Counted from the stretch's first letter, positions 15,371-26,167 are shown. The stretch is 64,000 nt of DNA from Devosia equisanguinis (GCF_900631955.1 NZ_UZWD01000030.1:23446-87445); one strand, 5' to 3'. Translations and numbers: made by a program. Notes: a model not told the origin generated them from the letters alone.

Positions 15371-16916
15371 AATCGAGCATCTCACCATTGCCTTTGCCGG
15401 CCGCGAGGCGGTGAGCGAGCTGTCGCTGACCATTGGCCGGGGTGACCGGTTCGGCATTATCGGGGAGAGCGGATCGGGCAAGTCGCTGACGGCGCTCAGC
15501 ATTGCCGGGCTGTTGCCGGAAACCGCGACGGCGCGCGGCAGCGTGCGCTTCGATGGCGCGGATTTACCGACCGACGAATTGACCATGGCGCGGCTGCGCG
15601 GCAGGCGCATGGGGATGGTATTCCAAGAGCCGATGACGGCGCTCAATCCGCTGATGACCATTGGCGAGCAGATTGCCGAAAGCGTGCGTTTTTCGGGGAC
15701 GGACAGCCCGCAGATCGAGCTGCCGAGCCTGTTGACCGAGGTTGGTTTGTTGCCGGTGCATGCGCAGCGTTATCCGCACCAATTGTCGGGCGGGCAGCGC
15801 CAGCGCGCCATGATTGCCATGGCGCTGGCCGGCAATGCGGACTTGCTGATCGCCGATGAACCGACCTCGGCGCTCGACACCATCACCCAGCGCAAGGTGC
15901 TCGACCTGATTGCAGAGATCTGCCAGCGGCGGCGGATGACGCTGTTGTTCATCAGCCACGACATCCGGGCAGTGCGGGCGCTGTGCACCAGGGTGGCGGT
16001 GATGCAGGGGGGCAGGCTGGTTGAGTGCGGGGACGCCGAAGCGGTGCTCTCCACGCCACAGGCGGACTATACAAGGCGCCTGCTAGAGGCCAGCCGCATC
16101 GAAAGACGGCCACGCGCCCATATGCCGCTTGGCGCCCAACCGCTGTTGAGCATCGACAATGTCAGCCGGGACTATCGGCAGGACGGGCTGTTCGGCTGGT
16201 GGCAGCCTCCGACACGGGCAGTGGACAATGCCAGTTTCAGCGTCGGCGCCGGCGAATGCGTGGCGCTGGTGGGACCTTCGGGTTGCGGCAAGACCACGCT
16301 GGCGCGCATGGTGGTGGGCCTGGACCGGGTCAGCAGCGGACAAATGGTGCTCGATGGCGTGACCTATCATGGCAAGGACCTGCCGGCACGATTGCGGGCC
16401 GACATGTCGCTGGTGTTCCAGGACCCGTTCGGCAGTTTCGACCCACGCATGACCATCGGCGAGTCGATCGGGGAGCCGCTGCATCTGCTGGGGCAGCGGG
16501 CCTCAATGGAGCGGCAGGCCCGGCTGGTAGAGGCGGTGACGGCGGTGGGGCTGGATGCGGGCATGCTGGAGCGCTATCCGCACGAATTTTCAGGTGGGCA
16601 GCGGCAGCGCCTCGCCATCGCCCGGGCGCTGGTGACGCGGCCGCGCCTGCTGGTTCTCGACGAGCCGGTATCGGCGCTCGACATGTCGGTGCGGGGCGAG
16701 GTGTTGCGTCTGCTGTCGCGGCTGCAGGCCGAGCACGGGCTCACCTATCTCATCATCAGCCACGATCTCGATATGGTCGCGGCCATGGCCGATCGGGTGC
16801 TGGTGATGGAAGCCGGGCGGATCGTCGAGGAAGGCCCGCCCGAGCGCCTGTTTGCCGAGCCGCAGCACCAGCTGACCCAGGCGCTGGTGGCAGCACGCTT
16901 GCCCGACGCGGCCTGA
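15357..16916 (+). CDS. Peptide-type ABC transporter, fused double ATP-binding protein (DppD-DppF type)
   Basis: One 519-residue protein carries both ATPase domains of the transporter. Domain 1 has Walker A GESGSGKS, signature LSGGQRQRAMIAMAL and Walker B LLIADEPTSAL. Domain 2 has GPSGCGKTT, FSGGQRQRLAIARAL and LLVLDEPVSAL. The start at 15357 has AGGAGG at 15341-15346 within the end of the permease gene, so translation is coupled. Fused ATPases of this kind (as in GsiA/YejF) replace the separate DppD and DppF of enterobacteria. The gene ends the operon, facing the SEC-C gene with only four bases between the stops. Confidence 0.94.
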   Translation: MPLVEIEHLTIAFAGREAVSELSLTIGRGDRFGIIGESGSGKSLTALSIAGLLPETATARGSVRFDGADLPTDELTMARLRGRRMGMVFQEPMTALNPLMTIGEQIAESVRFSGTDSPQIELPSLLTEVGLLPVHAQRYPHQLSGGQRQRAMIAMALAGNADLLIADEPTSALDTITQRKVLDLIAEICQRRRMTLLFISHDIRAVRALCTRVAVMQGGRLVECGDAEAVLSTPQADYTRRLLEASRIERRPRAHMPLGAQPLLSIDNVSRDYRQDGLFGWWQPPTRAVDNASFSVGAGECVALVGPSGCGKTTLARMVVGLDRVSSGQMVLDGVTYHGKDLPARLRADMSLVFQDPFGSFDPRMTIGESIGEPLHLLGQRASMERQARLVEAVTAVGLDAGMLERYPHEFSGGQRQRLAIARALVTRPRLLVLDEPVSALDMSVRGEVLRLLSRLQAEHGLTYLIISHDLDMVAAMADRVLVMEAGRIVEEGPPERLFAEPQHQLTQALVAARLPDAA

Positions 16917-16920
16917 TCGA

Positions 16921-17595
16921 TCAGGCGGCGGCGCCGCAGCAGTGCTTGTACTTCTTGCCGGAGCCGCAGGTGCAGGGATCGTTGCGGCCGACGCTGACAA
17001 CGCGCACGGGAGCCGGTTTCTGCAGGCGCGCGTCATAGAGCGCCATGGCCACCATGGGGAGCGCATCAGGCACGTCGGCAAGGGCGGTTTCGAGTTCCTT
17101 GCGTGCGTCTTCAGACATAGCCTCGTCGCCCAGATCGGCTTCGACCAGGGACATGGCCATGGTGAGAATTTCCATGGCCCGGGCGGTGTTGTCATCGGGT
17201 GGGCTCTTGAGCAGACGCTCCCAGGGCTTGATCCGCAGCACCATGGCCGCCTCGAAACCCAAAAGCCAAAATTGCCAGACCACCTCGCCGGTATCGTCAT
17301 CCACTTCGTAGAGCGGCGCATATTCGCCAGCGCCAAGCTCGGTGGCGGTAGTCTCGGCGCGCTGCAGGATCAGGCGGACCAATTCGTCACGGTCGACGCC
17401 GAGCTCGGCAAGATCGACATCGTCATGCCAGACTTCTGCCAACCACTCGTCCTGTGGAACCGCCTGCGGGCCAACCGTCAGCCCACAGAGGAAACCGTCG
17501 AGCTCGGAGAGCGCCATGGCCTCTTCATCGAGCTGGCCGAGCATGGTTTCCAGCCGGGTGAGGTTCTCGTCGAGGTCAGCAGCTTTGAGCGTCAT
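16921..17595 (-). CDS. YecA/UPF0149 family protein with C-terminal SEC-C zinc motif
   Basis: A 224-residue cytosolic protein. The N-terminal UPF0149 domain reads [20 protein letters not shown]. The C-terminus ends in [18 protein letters not shown], the zinc-binding SEC-C motif (C.C.......CC) also found at the end of SecA. In E. coli YecA this motif binds metal and contacts ribosomes; here that role is inferred. The start at 17595 has GGGAGA upstream. It is convergent with the peptide ABC operon and precedes no partner gene except the GH1 gene on the same strand 50 bases upstream. Confidence 0.9.
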   Translation of the reverse strand: MTLKAADLDENLTRLETMLGQLDEEAMALSELDGFLCGLTVGPQAVPQDEWLAEVWHDDVDLAELGVDRDELVRLILQRAETTATELGAGEYAPLYEVDDDTGEVVWQFWLLGFEAAMVLRIKPWERLLKSPPDDNTARAMEILTMAMSLVEADLGDEAMSEDARKELETALADVPDALPMVAMALYDARLQKPAPVRVVSVGRNDPCTCGSGKKYKHCCGAAA

Positions 17596-17645
17596 AGGCG
17601 GTCTCCCGGCGGGCTTCGAATCGCCCGCCAGACATGTTTACGCGA

Positions 17646-18971
17646 TCAGCGCGTATTGTGCAGCAGGCCCTGGAACGAGCGGTAGCTGGCCTTGGGGCTG
17701 CGCTTTTGCGTCTGGTAGTCGACATGGACGAGCCCGAAGCGCTTGTTGTAGCCCTCGGCCCACTCGTAATTGTCGAGCAGCGACCAGGCGAAATAGCCGC
17801 GCACATCGGCCCCGGCTTCGCGGGCGGCCAGTACGGCCTTGAGGTGGTCGTCATAATATTGGATGCGGCGCGGATCGTCGTCGCCTTCGACCTCGGCCAT
17901 GCCATTCTCGGTGACGTAGACCGGGATCTTGGTGTAGTCTTTGGAGACGCGCACCAGGAGGTCGGACAAGCCCTGGGGATAGATTTCCCAGCCGATATCG
18001 GTCTTTTCGAGTGGGCCCTTGACCTGCTCGGTGGGGCGACCGGGCACGGTGGAGGCCTGGTAGAGGCCGCGGGTGTAGTAATTGACGCCCAGCCAATCGA
18101 GCGGGCGCGACACCACATCCATATCGGCCTGGTAGTTTTCGGGCAGATAGGGCGCGAGCCACTCGGTGAGCTCGGCGGGATATTGGCCCTTGAACACTCC
18201 GCCAAGATACCAGCGGTTGAACAGGGCATCGCCGAAATTGCAGGCGGCCTTGTCGGCTTCGCTGTCGCTGGCCGGCTCGGCCTTTTCGAGGTTGAGTACG
18301 ATGCCAAGGTTCTTGGCGCCGCCGGCGCGCAGCGCATCGATGGCGGTGCCATGGGCATAAAGCACGTGGTGCATGGCGCGGGCGGCGGCGCGCAGGTCGC
18401 GATAGCCGGGGGCATGCACGCCGAGAAAATGGCTGAGGAAAGCGACGCACCAGGGTTCGTTGATGGTGGCGGTTGCCGTCAGGCGATCGCCGAACTTTTC
18501 GGCCACCAGCGTGGCGTAGTCGGCGAACCAGTTGGCGATATCGCGGTTCATCCAGCCGCCGCGATCCTGCAGGGTCGAGGGCAGGTCCCAGTGATAAAGG
18601 GTGGCATAGGGTTTGATGCCCCGCTCCAGCATGCCGTCGATGAGCCGGTCGTAGAAATCGACGCCGGCCTGGTTGACGGCGCCGGTGCCTTCGGGGATCA
18701 GGCGCGGCCAGGCAAAGGAGAAGCGATAGGCGTCAAAACCGCCATCGCGGATCAGGTCGAGATCGGCTGGCCAGAGCTCGTAGTGATTGCAGGCATCGCG
18801 GCCGGTATCGCCATTGTGCACATTGCCCGGCGTGGCGGAGAAGCTGTCCCAGATGCACTGGCCGCGGCCATCGCCCTGCCCGCCTTCGATCTGATAGGCA
18901 GCGGTGGCAACGCCAAAGGTGAAATCGGGGCCGAATGCCCGGCGCTCAAACGAAAACAAATTCCCCTCCAT
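17646..18971 (-). CDS. GH1 beta-glucosidase
   Basis: A 441-residue cytosolic glycoside hydrolase that splits terminal beta-glucosides or beta-galactosides by a retaining mechanism. Visible family marks are the N-terminal FTFGVATAAYQIEGG, the acid/base glutamate in TATINEPWC, the nucleophile glutamate in VYVTENGMAEV, and the C-terminal WSLLDNYEWAEGYNKRFGLV. Length is normal for bacterial BglA/BglB. There is no signal peptide. No sugar transporter is adjacent, so the physiological substrate is not indicated. The start at 18969-18971 has no strong ribosome site. Confidence 0.95.
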   Translation of the reverse strand: MEGNLFSFERRAFGPDFTFGVATAAYQIEGGQGDGRGQCIWDSFSATPGNVHNGDTGRDACNHYELWPADLDLIRDGGFDAYRFSFAWPRLIPEGTGAVNQAGVDFYDRLIDGMLERGIKPYATLYHWDLPSTLQDRGGWMNRDIANWFADYATLVAEKFGDRLTATATINEPWCVAFLSHFLGVHAPGYRDLRAAARAMHHVLYAHGTAIDALRAGGAKNLGIVLNLEKAEPASDSEADKAACNFGDALFNRWYLGGVFKGQYPAELTEWLAPYLPENYQADMDVVSRPLDWLGVNYYTRGLYQASTVPGRPTEQVKGPLEKTDIGWEIYPQGLSDLLVRVSKDYTKIPVYVTENGMAEVEGDDDPRRIQYYDDHLKAVLAAREAGADVRGYFAWSLLDNYEWAEGYNKRFGLVHVDYQTQKRSPKASYRSFQGLLHNTR

Positions 18972-19051
18972 GGCGGCATGCGCCGATCAGTGGACAAGCC
19001 GGATAGCATCGGAAGAATGGCTAATGCAATCGATTTAACCGAGGAGTCCGG

Positions 19052-19392
19052 TCAAAGTGCCAGAGTGTTGCGCAGGTAGTTATCCACCTGGTCGAGCAGC
19101 GTTGCCGGCAGCTGCCCGATCGGCTCAGCGACTACGGCTTCGACTGTCGCCATTTTGGCGGTGCGAAAGAGCGACGGCGCCGGCAGCCCAAAGTCAGAAT
19201 GGCCTTCCACCAGTGCAATATCCCCGGCCAACGACGATTGCCGGCACTGGTGATCATCAGCACCCAAAGCAGATGCGAATTCTCGGAGAATGCCTTCGAG
19301 GAGACGACCAAAGCAGGGCGAAATTGCTCGATGGGCCGGTTGGTGTAAGGAAATGGCACCCGGACGATGACGCCGCGCTCAAAGCTTGGCAT
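19052..19392 (-). pseudogene. MazF/PemK-like toxin gene with a one-base frameshift
   Basis: Translation from the ATG at 19390-19392 gives MPSFERGVIVRVPFPYTN, then FRPALVVSS and VLMITSAGNRRWPG, typical of the PemK/MazF endoribonuclease fold. After the WPG codons (around 19219-19227) the frame becomes nonsense, while the next frame continues sensibly as DIALVEGHSDFGLPAPSLFR and on to LRNTLAL with a stop at 19052. One added G in the GGGG run would restore a 113-residue protein (tgg ccg ggg gat). It is thus a natural loss of function, a phase-variable tract, or a sequencing error. The start overlaps the antitoxin end by 14 bases, as in working pairs. Confidence 0.8.
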
Positions 19393-19594
19393 AGGCCGCG
19401 CGGTCTGCGTCGCTGTCCCATTCGGAAAAGGCAGCAAACGGGTCGTCGGCCGGCACGGCATTGGCGCGGCTGATGGTAACGCGGCCATTGCCGATGACGT
19501 AGGCAATCTCGTCGCCGACACTGAGCCGCAGCGCCTTGCGCACGGGCTCGGGAATGGTCGTTTGGGCTTTATCCGTCATCTTGCTGTTGATCAT
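19379..19594 (-). CDS. AbrB/MazE-type antitoxin
   Basis: A 71-residue protein starting at 19592-19594, with GGAGG seven bases upstream. The N-terminal swapped-hairpin DNA-binding domain is typical: KAQTTIPEPVRKALRLSVGD followed by EIAYVIGNGRVTISRA. The acidic C-terminus (DDPFAAFSEWDSDADRAAY) would bind and block the toxin. It directly precedes and overlaps the frameshifted toxin gene, and such proteins normally repress their own operon. The antitoxin frame itself is intact. Confidence 0.85.
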   Translation of the reverse strand: MINSKMTDKAQTTIPEPVRKALRLSVGDEIAYVIGNGRVTISRANAVPADDPFAAFSEWDSDADRAAYAKL

Positions 19595-19655
19595 CGCCAA
19601 ACCTCCAGCAGCAAATCTAGTCAAAACAGGCCGCCCCGCCAAGGGCATCGGCAAT

Positions 19656-20717
<1,062 letters not shown>

Positions 20718-20739
20718 GGCAAGTCTCGAAAGAAGAAGA

Positions 20740-20810
20740 CCTCACCCTTGAGCTTGTCGAGGGCGAGGTCTTTGTTGTGCCTCAAGGTTCGACAAGCTCA
20801 CCTTGAGTTA
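20740..20810. repeat. Intergenic inverted repeat (CTTGAGCTTGTCGA family)
   Basis: CCTTGAGCTTGTCGAGG-like text at 20746-20762 is matched in inverse by TTCGACAAGCTCACCTTGAG at 20788-20807. It lies between the end of the transaldolase gene and the start of mrp on the minus strand. It is a different family from the two other intergenic repeats of the window. Function unknown; a stem-loop at a 3' end is possible. Confidence 0.65.
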
Positions 20811-20828
20811 TCTATGTGGGACGAACCC

Positions 20829-21482
20829 TTAGAGGATCGACTGGCCGGTGCCGGCCCAATCCTTGAGGAAGCCTTCGATGCCCTTGTCGGTCAGCGGGTG
20901 GCTGGCCAACTTCTTGATCACGTCGGGCGGAATGGTGGCGACGTCGGCACCGACGAGCGCAGCCTGGGTCACGTGGTTGGCCGAGCGGATCGAGGCAGCC
21001 AGGATCTGGGTGTCGAACTGGTAGTTGTCGTAGATAGTGCGGATGTTCTCGATCAGCTCCATGCCATCGAGATTGATGTCATCGAGGCGGCCGATAAAGG
21101 GCGAGATATAGGTCGCGCCGGCCTTGGCGGCGAGCAGGGCCTGGTTGGCCGAGAAGCAGAGCGTGACGTTGGTCGCGATGCCCTTGTCGTGGAAATACTT
21201 GGTGGCCTTGAGGCCATTGAGCGTCAGCGGCAGCTTGATGACGACATTCTTGGCTATCTTGGCCAGGTGCTCGCCTTCGGCAATCATGCCGTCATATTCG
21301 AGGCTGGCGACTTCGGCCGACACCGGATCGGGCGTGATGTCGCAGATTTCCTTGATGACTTCCTTGAAGTCGCGGCCGGACTTGGCGATCAGCGACGGAT
21401 TGGTGGTCACGCCGTTGATGAGGCCGGCATCGTTCAGCTCGCGAATGGCGGCGGTATCTGCAGTATCGACGAAGAACTTCAT
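20829..21482 (-). CDS. tal: Transaldolase, small TalC/FSA-like type
   Basis: A 217-residue class I aldolase of the short transaldolase group, which moves a dihydroxyacetone unit between sugar phosphates in the pentose phosphate pathway. Markers are [29 protein letters not shown], the Schiff-base lysine in [15 protein letters not shown], and [13 protein letters not shown]. The start at 21480-21482 is supported by GGAGGG five bases upstream. Fructose-6-phosphate aldolase activity cannot be excluded from sequence alone. The neighbours (mrp, aminotransferase) do not form an obvious pathway with it. Confidence 0.95.
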   Translation of the reverse strand: MKFFVDTADTAAIRELNDAGLINGVTTNPSLIAKSGRDFKEVIKEICDITPDPVSAEVASLEYDGMIAEGEHLAKIAKNVVIKLPLTLNGLKATKYFHDKGIATNVTLCFSANQALLAAKAGATYISPFIGRLDDINLDGMELIENIRTIYDNYQFDTQILAASIRSANHVTQAALVGADVATIPPDVIKKLASHPLTDKGIEGFLKDWAGTGQSIL

Positions 21483-21560
21483 CGTTCCCTCCTAAATAGT
21501 CTTCCGAATGGCCGGTCTGGCCAAGGTGTAGCACGGCGGCGCGAGGCCGCAAGCATTGGC

Positions 21561-22745
21561 TCAGCGAGTGGCCGAGAGAAAGGCTTCCGCCAGATCGCCG
21601 ACGCGATCTTCGGGAATGCCGGCGACATTGATGCGACTATCGCCCGTCATATAGACCCCGTTTGCGGCCTTGAGATGTTCGACGGCGTCATTTGTGAGAC
21701 CCAGCAGCGAGAACATGCCGCGGTGGCCGGCGACGAAGTCGAAATCGGTCGAGTTCGAGCGCTCGCGGATAGCGGCGGACAGCTTCTCGCGCAGCGAGAT
21801 CATGCGATTGCGCATCGCCGCCAGCTCGGTTTCCCACTCGGCGCGCAGGGCAGCATCGTCGAGAATGGTGCGGATGATTTCGGCACCGTGATCAGGCGGC
21901 TGCGAATAGGCACCACGGATGATGTTGAGCAGCTGGCTGTTGGTCACCTCAGCCTGTTCGGCGTTGCGCGCGATCAGGATGGCGGCGCCGACGCGCTCGC
22001 GATAGAGGCCGAAATTCTTCGAGCCGGAAAAGGCGATCAGCGCTTCGGGCACCGACGAGACGATCTTGCGGGTGCCATAGGCGTCCGGCTCGATGCCGTC
22101 GCCGAAACCGAGATAGGCCAGATCAATGAACGGCAGCGCGCCGGTGCGTACGAGGCTGGCGGCAACCTGGTCCCACTGGGCATCGGTGAGATTGGCGCCG
22201 GTCGGGTTATGGCAGCAGCCATGCAGCAGGACGACATCACCGGCGCCGAGCTTGTCGAGGGCGGCCAGCATCTCATCGAACTTCACGCCACGGGTGGCGG
22301 CATCGAAATAGGGATAGGTGGCGACCTTTAGGCCGGAATTGATGGCGATGGGGTTATGGTTGGCCCAGGTCGGGTCGGACACATAGACCGTGGCGCCGGG
22401 GCGAGCCCGGTTGATGAGCTGCATCAGGACCCAGAGCGAGCCGGTGCCGCCGGGGGCCTGGGCAATGCGAACGCGGGCACGATCGACGCTCTTGGCCAGC
22501 ACCAGATCAAGCACGGCATTGCCATAACCCTTGTTACCGGCAATGCCGAGATAGGTCTTGGTCTTTTCGCTGGACAGAATCCGCTCTTCGGCCTTGCGCA
22601 CCGAGGTCATGACCGGGGTCACGCCCTTTTCGTCTTTATAGACACCGACGCCGAGGTCGATCTTGGTGGGACGGGAATCGGCGGCGTATTCGCCCATGAG
22701 CGCAAGGATCTTGTCGCCAGGGGCCTTGGTGAGGGATTCGAACAT
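21561..22745 (-). CDS. tyrB: Aromatic/aspartate aminotransferase (class I)
   Basis: A 394-residue PLP enzyme of the AspC/TyrB type, transferring amino groups between aspartate or aromatic amino acids and 2-oxoglutarate. Markers are KIDLGVGVYKDEKGVTPVM, TYLGIAGNKGY, HGCCHNPTGANLT and the PLP lysine in AFSGSKNFGLYRERVG. The start at 22743-22745 (MFESLTKAPGDKILALMGEY) matches the family N-terminus; a more distal ATG at 22826 would add unrelated residues and run into a repeat. The substrate range (Asp versus Tyr/Phe) cannot be fixed. Confidence 0.93.
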   Translation of the reverse strand: MFESLTKAPGDKILALMGEYAADSRPTKIDLGVGVYKDEKGVTPVMTSVRKAEERILSSEKTKTYLGIAGNKGYGNAVLDLVLAKSVDRARVRIAQAPGGTGSLWVLMQLINRARPGATVYVSDPTWANHNPIAINSGLKVATYPYFDAATRGVKFDEMLAALDKLGAGDVVLLHGCCHNPTGANLTDAQWDQVAASLVRTGALPFIDLAYLGFGDGIEPDAYGTRKIVSSVPEALIAFSGSKNFGLYRERVGAAILIARNAEQAEVTNSQLLNIIRGAYSQPPDHGAEIIRTILDDAALRAEWETELAAMRNRMISLREKLSAAIRERSNSTDFDFVAGHRGMFSLLGLTNDAVEHLKAANGVYMTGDSRINVAGIPEDRVGDLAEAFLSATR

Positions 22746-22829
22746 GATCTGGAGGTCCAGTGAGAAGGCGCGGTCTTTATAGGCCGGGTGGGAATATTTG
22801 CAATTGCCGGATGGCTCGGCAACCACCGA

Positions 22830-22906
22830 ATGTCATACCGGCAATGGCCGGGATCCATCAGGTGATCTCAGGATGGGCCCCGGCCTTTGCCGGGGTGACA
22901 TCGAGA
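22830..22906. repeat. Intergenic inverted repeat (CCGGCAATGGCCGG / CCCCGGCCTTTGCCGGGG)
   Basis: Two stem-forming units, ACCGGCAATGGCCGGGAT and GCCCCGGCCTTTGCCGGGGT, are bounded by TGTCA and TGACA ends in inverse orientation. It sits between etfA (ending at 22918) and the aminotransferase start. The second unit lies 12 bases after the etfA stop on the minus strand and could act as its 3' hairpin. Confidence 0.7.
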
Positions 22907-22917
22907 TCGTTTCGGGA

Positions 22918-23841
22918 TCAGCGTTTCAGCCCCTGATTTTCCAGTTCAGCGATCAGCTGCGGGACAATCTCGAACAAATCGCCGATCAGCACGACATCGG
23001 CGATTTTCGCGATGGGGGCTTCGGCGTCGGTATTGATGGCGACGATCTTCTTGGCACCCTGGATACCGGCCAGGTGCTGGAGGGCGCCCGAGATACCGAC
23101 CGCGATGTAGAGGTCGGGCGCGATGATCTTGCCGGTCTGGCCGACTTGCCAGTCATTTGGGGCGTAGCCGGCATCGACGGCCGCCCGGGTGGCGCCGACG
23201 GCGGCGCCGAGCGTCTTGCCCAGTTGCTCGATGAGCTTGAAGCCGTCAGCGGAGCCAACGGAGACGCCGCCACCGACCACGATCTGGGCGGTGGCGAGAT
23301 CGGGGATGTCGCTCTCGGTGCGGTGAGCGGCGATGAAGCGGGCGGCGGAGGCCACCGGGGTGCTCAGCGTCTCGACCGGCGCGGCATTGCCGCCGGAAGC
23401 GGGGCGGAAGGCGGAAGCGCGGATGGTGAGGACGTGGCGCGGCTGCGGGTCCGAAACGGTTTCGAGCGCATTGCCGGCATAGATCGGACGCACGAAGCGG
23501 TTGGGGCTTTCGATGGCGACGATATCGGTCACCGGCTGGATATCGAGGCGGGCGGCGAGGCGCGGCATGACATCCTTGCCCAGCGTCGAGGCGGCGGCGA
23601 CGAGATAGGTGTAGCTGGGCGCCAGGGTTTCGAGCAGGCCTGAAATAGCGTCGGCCATGGGTTCGGAGGCTGCGAGGAGCACTTTTTGCACGCCGGCAAT
23701 GGCGGCGGCAGCCTGAGCAGCGGCGGCATCGCCCAGGACCAGCAGGTCGACGGCGCCGAGTTCGGCTGATGCGGCGACGATGCGGCCGGTGGCGGGAGAC
23801 AGGGCGCCGTTGTCCACTTCGGCAAGAACCAGAACGCTCAT
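22918..23841 (-). CDS. etfA: Electron transfer flavoprotein alpha subunit
   Basis: A 307-residue protein that binds FAD and, with EtfB, accepts electrons from acyl-CoA and amine dehydrogenases and passes them to ETF-ubiquinone oxidoreductase. The C-terminal FAD-binding part is clear: [14 protein letters not shown], then [38 protein letters not shown] and [16 protein letters not shown]. The ATG shares one base with the etfB stop at 23841, so the two subunits are translated together. No dehydrogenase or ETF-QO gene is adjacent. Confidence 0.96.
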   Translation of the reverse strand: MSVLVLAEVDNGALSPATGRIVAASAELGAVDLLVLGDAAAAQAAAAIAGVQKVLLAASEPMADAISGLLETLAPSYTYLVAAASTLGKDVMPRLAARLDIQPVTDIVAIESPNRFVRPIYAGNALETVSDPQPRHVLTIRASAFRPASGGNAAPVETLSTPVASAARFIAAHRTESDIPDLATAQIVVGGGVSVGSADGFKLIEQLGKTLGAAVGATRAAVDAGYAPNDWQVGQTGKIIAPDLYIAVGISGALQHLAGIQGAKKIVAINTDAEAPIAKIADVVLIGDLFEIVPQLIAELENQGLKR

Positions 23842-24599
23842 CAGATCGCCTCCATCGCGTTGATTTCGGCGGCGATCACCGCGGCCAGTTCGGAGACGGA
23901 GCCAAGGGTGCGGCCGGTGACGCGCTCGGCGGGGGGAGAAACCTTTTCCACGGCGAGGCGCGGGGTGAGATCGACACCGAAATCGGCGGCAGGGCGCACG
24001 GCCAGCGGCTTGGAGCGGGCCTTCATCACCATGGGCAAGGCGGCATTGCGCGGCGTATTGAGACGCAGATCGGCAGTGACGATGGCCGGGAGCGGCAGGT
24101 TGACAGTCTCGCGGCCATAATCGACTTCGCGGGTGACCTCGAGGCGGCCATCCCCGAGCTTGATCTCGGAGGCAAAAGTGGCCTGGGGACGATTGGTGAG
24201 AGCGGCGAGCATCTGGCCGACGTGATTGCTGTCGTCATCCACAGCCTGCTTGCCGAGCAGCACCAGATCGGGCTGTTCTTCTTCGACTACCTTGGCGAGG
24301 AGCTTGGCGATGGCGAGGGTTTCGAGCGATGCGTCGGTTTCGAGCAGAATGCCGCGCTGCGCGCCCATGGCCAAGGCCGTCAGAATCACGTCGTTGCTGG
24401 CTTTGGGGCCGATGGACACCACGACGATTTCGCTGGCCTGACCGGCTTCGGCAAGCTGCACGGCGGCCTCGACTGCATGCTTGCAGAAGGGGTTCATCGA
24501 CATGCGCACGCCCGATGTCTCGACGCCCGAGCCATCCGGGCGGACACGAATGCGCACGTTGTGATCGACCACGCGCTTCACCGCGACGAGAATTTTCAT
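23841..24599 (-). CDS. etfB: Electron transfer flavoprotein beta subunit
   Basis: A 252-residue protein starting MKILVAVKRVVDHNVRIRVR, the standard EtfB N-terminus, after GGAGC. The AMP-binding and recognition-loop region is seen in SMNPFCKHAVEAAVQLAEAG and the signature VTREVDYGRETVNLPLPAIV. It is the first gene of the etfBA pair and is divergent from the M20 hydrolase gene. Confidence 0.96.
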   Translation of the reverse strand: MKILVAVKRVVDHNVRIRVRPDGSGVETSGVRMSMNPFCKHAVEAAVQLAEAGQASEIVVVSIGPKASNDVILTALAMGAQRGILLETDASLETLAIAKLLAKVVEEEQPDLVLLGKQAVDDDSNHVGQMLAALTNRPQATFASEIKLGDGRLEVTREVDYGRETVNLPLPAIVTADLRLNTPRNAALPMVMKARSKPLAVRPAADFGVDLTPRLAVEKVSPPAERVTGRTLGSVSELAAVIAAEINAMEAI

Positions 24600-24820
24600 A
24601 AGCAGCTCCGTCAGGTTGGCGCTTCAATCGCAAAAAGGGGAAGTGCGGACAAGGCGCGCAGAGGGAATATCGGTTCGATTGCGCTGAATTTGTTGGAAAG
24701 GAGTACCGTGCGGCAGGTGCCGTAGCGGGCCGGCTCACGCGTTTGACATGCGCGCAAAGGTTGACGCCGCCGCTTAGGGCAGCGACATTGTCGCTTCATC
24801 CCAAATGCTTCGGACGTTTT

Positions 24821-25990
24821 ATGCCTGTCCTTAACCGTATTGCCGAGTTCCAGCCCGAAATCGCAGCCTGGCGTCGTGACCTGCACGCGCATCCCGAACT
24901 GCTGTTCGACGTGCACAGGACGGCAGGGATCGTGGCGGAGAAGCTGCGGGCCTTCGGCTGCGACGAAGTGGTGACGGGCCTTGGCCGCACTGGTGTTGTC
25001 GGCATCATCAATGGCCGCGGCAATAGCAGCAACCGCACCATCGGGTTGCGCGCCGACATGGACGCGCTCTCGATCACCGAAAAGACCGGCGCCGCCTATG
25101 CATCGACTGTGGATGGCAAGATGCATGCCTGCGGCCATGACGGGCACACCGCCATGTTGCTGGGCGCGGCGAAATATCTGGCCGAGACGCGCAATTTCGA
25201 TGGCCGTGTCGCCGTGATCTTCCAGCCGGCCGAAGAGGGCGGTGGCGGCGGACGGGTGATGATCGAGGACGGGCTGATCGACCGCTTCGCCATCACCGAA
25301 GTCTATGGCATGCACAATTGGCCGGGGATGCCTGTGGGCCAGTTCGGTATCCGTACCGGCGGCATCATGGCGGCGACTGACCGCTTCTATATCGACATCG
25401 AGGGACGTGGCGGCCATGCGGCGCGGCCGCAGCAGACCATCGACCCGATCATTGTCGCCGCGCAGATGGTGACGGCGCTGCAAACCATCGTGTCGCGCAA
25501 TCTCGACCCGCTGGAAAGCGCGGTGTTGAGCGTGACCATGATCGAAGCGGGCGAGGCCGATAACGTGATCTCGCGCACCGCCAAGATCACCGGCACGGTG
25601 CGGACGCTCGATAGCGGCGTGCAGGATTTCATCGAGCAGCGCCTCGTCGAAATGGTGCCGCAGTTCGCCGACAGTTTTGGCGCGCGGGCCAGCATCCGCT
25701 ATGTGCGCGGCTATCCGGTGACGGTCAACGCTCCCGAGCAGACGGCCTTTGCCGCCGATGTGGCGCGGGAAATCGTCGGCGCGGATCGCGTCGACGACGA
25801 CACCGTGCCCTCAATGGGCGGGGAAGATTTTTCCTTCATGCTCAATGAGCGGCCGGGCGCCTATATCTTCATTGGCAACGGCGATTCCACCGAGCTGCAC
25901 ACCGATACCTATGACTTCAACGACGACGCCATTCCCGTCGGGGTCAGCTATTGGGCGCGACTGGCCGAGCGGGCTCTGCCGATCCGCTAG
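24821..25990 (+). CDS. M20 family amidohydrolase (hippurate hydrolase/aminoacylase type)
   Basis: A 389-residue zinc hydrolase that removes acyl groups from amino acids or similar amides. Starting MPVLNRIAEFQPEIAAWRRD, it shows DLHAHPEL, GLRADMDALSI, HACGHDGHTAMLLGAAK, QPAEEGGGGG, YGMHNWPGMP and MGGEDFSFML, so the metal ligands and general-base glutamate are all present. The dimerisation (lid) domain is the middle part with GRGGHAARPQQTIDPI. The ATG at 24821 is chosen because it matches the family N-terminus; an ATG at 24743 gives an unrelated 26-residue extension. It has no signal peptide. Confidence 0.94.
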   Translation: MPVLNRIAEFQPEIAAWRRDLHAHPELLFDVHRTAGIVAEKLRAFGCDEVVTGLGRTGVVGIINGRGNSSNRTIGLRADMDALSITEKTGAAYASTVDGKMHACGHDGHTAMLLGAAKYLAETRNFDGRVAVIFQPAEEGGGGGRVMIEDGLIDRFAITEVYGMHNWPGMPVGQFGIRTGGIMAATDRFYIDIEGRGGHAARPQQTIDPIIVAAQMVTALQTIVSRNLDPLESAVLSVTMIEAGEADNVISRTAKITGTVRTLDSGVQDFIEQRLVEMVPQFADSFGARASIRYVRGYPVTVNAPEQTAFAADVAREIVGADRVDDDTVPSMGGEDFSFMLNERPGAYIFIGNGDSTELHTDTYDFNDDAIPVGVSYWARLAERALPIR

Positions 25991-26090
25991 CGTTCACGTT
26001 CTGGTTGATGCAGCTCCATCCCCCTGCCCTTGCGGGCTCTGAACTGTTCAGAAGGGTACATCTGTCCAGCGGAGAGATTTTAAGTGAAGA

Positions 26091-26167
26091 GGCCGGGGTG
26101 GGGGTGGTCCGGTGACCCGCTGATGGACCCCCTCCCTCAATCCCTCCCCTCAAGGGGGAGGGAGGCG
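26091..26167. repeat. Intergenic inverted repeat, CCCTCCCC/GGGGAGGG family
   Basis: The element lies between the M20 gene and the AbrB-type gene. It includes the core CCCTCCCCTCAAGGGGGAGG at 26141-26162 and the side sequence CCCCCTCCCTCAATC shared almost exactly with the copy at 29501-29627. The rest of the 282-base gap shows no gene. Confidence 0.75.

Noticed and set aside
17634..19079. Plus-strand open frame of 481 codons
   Set aside because: It is antisense to the complete GH1 gene and shows only low-complexity G/A/V-rich residues.
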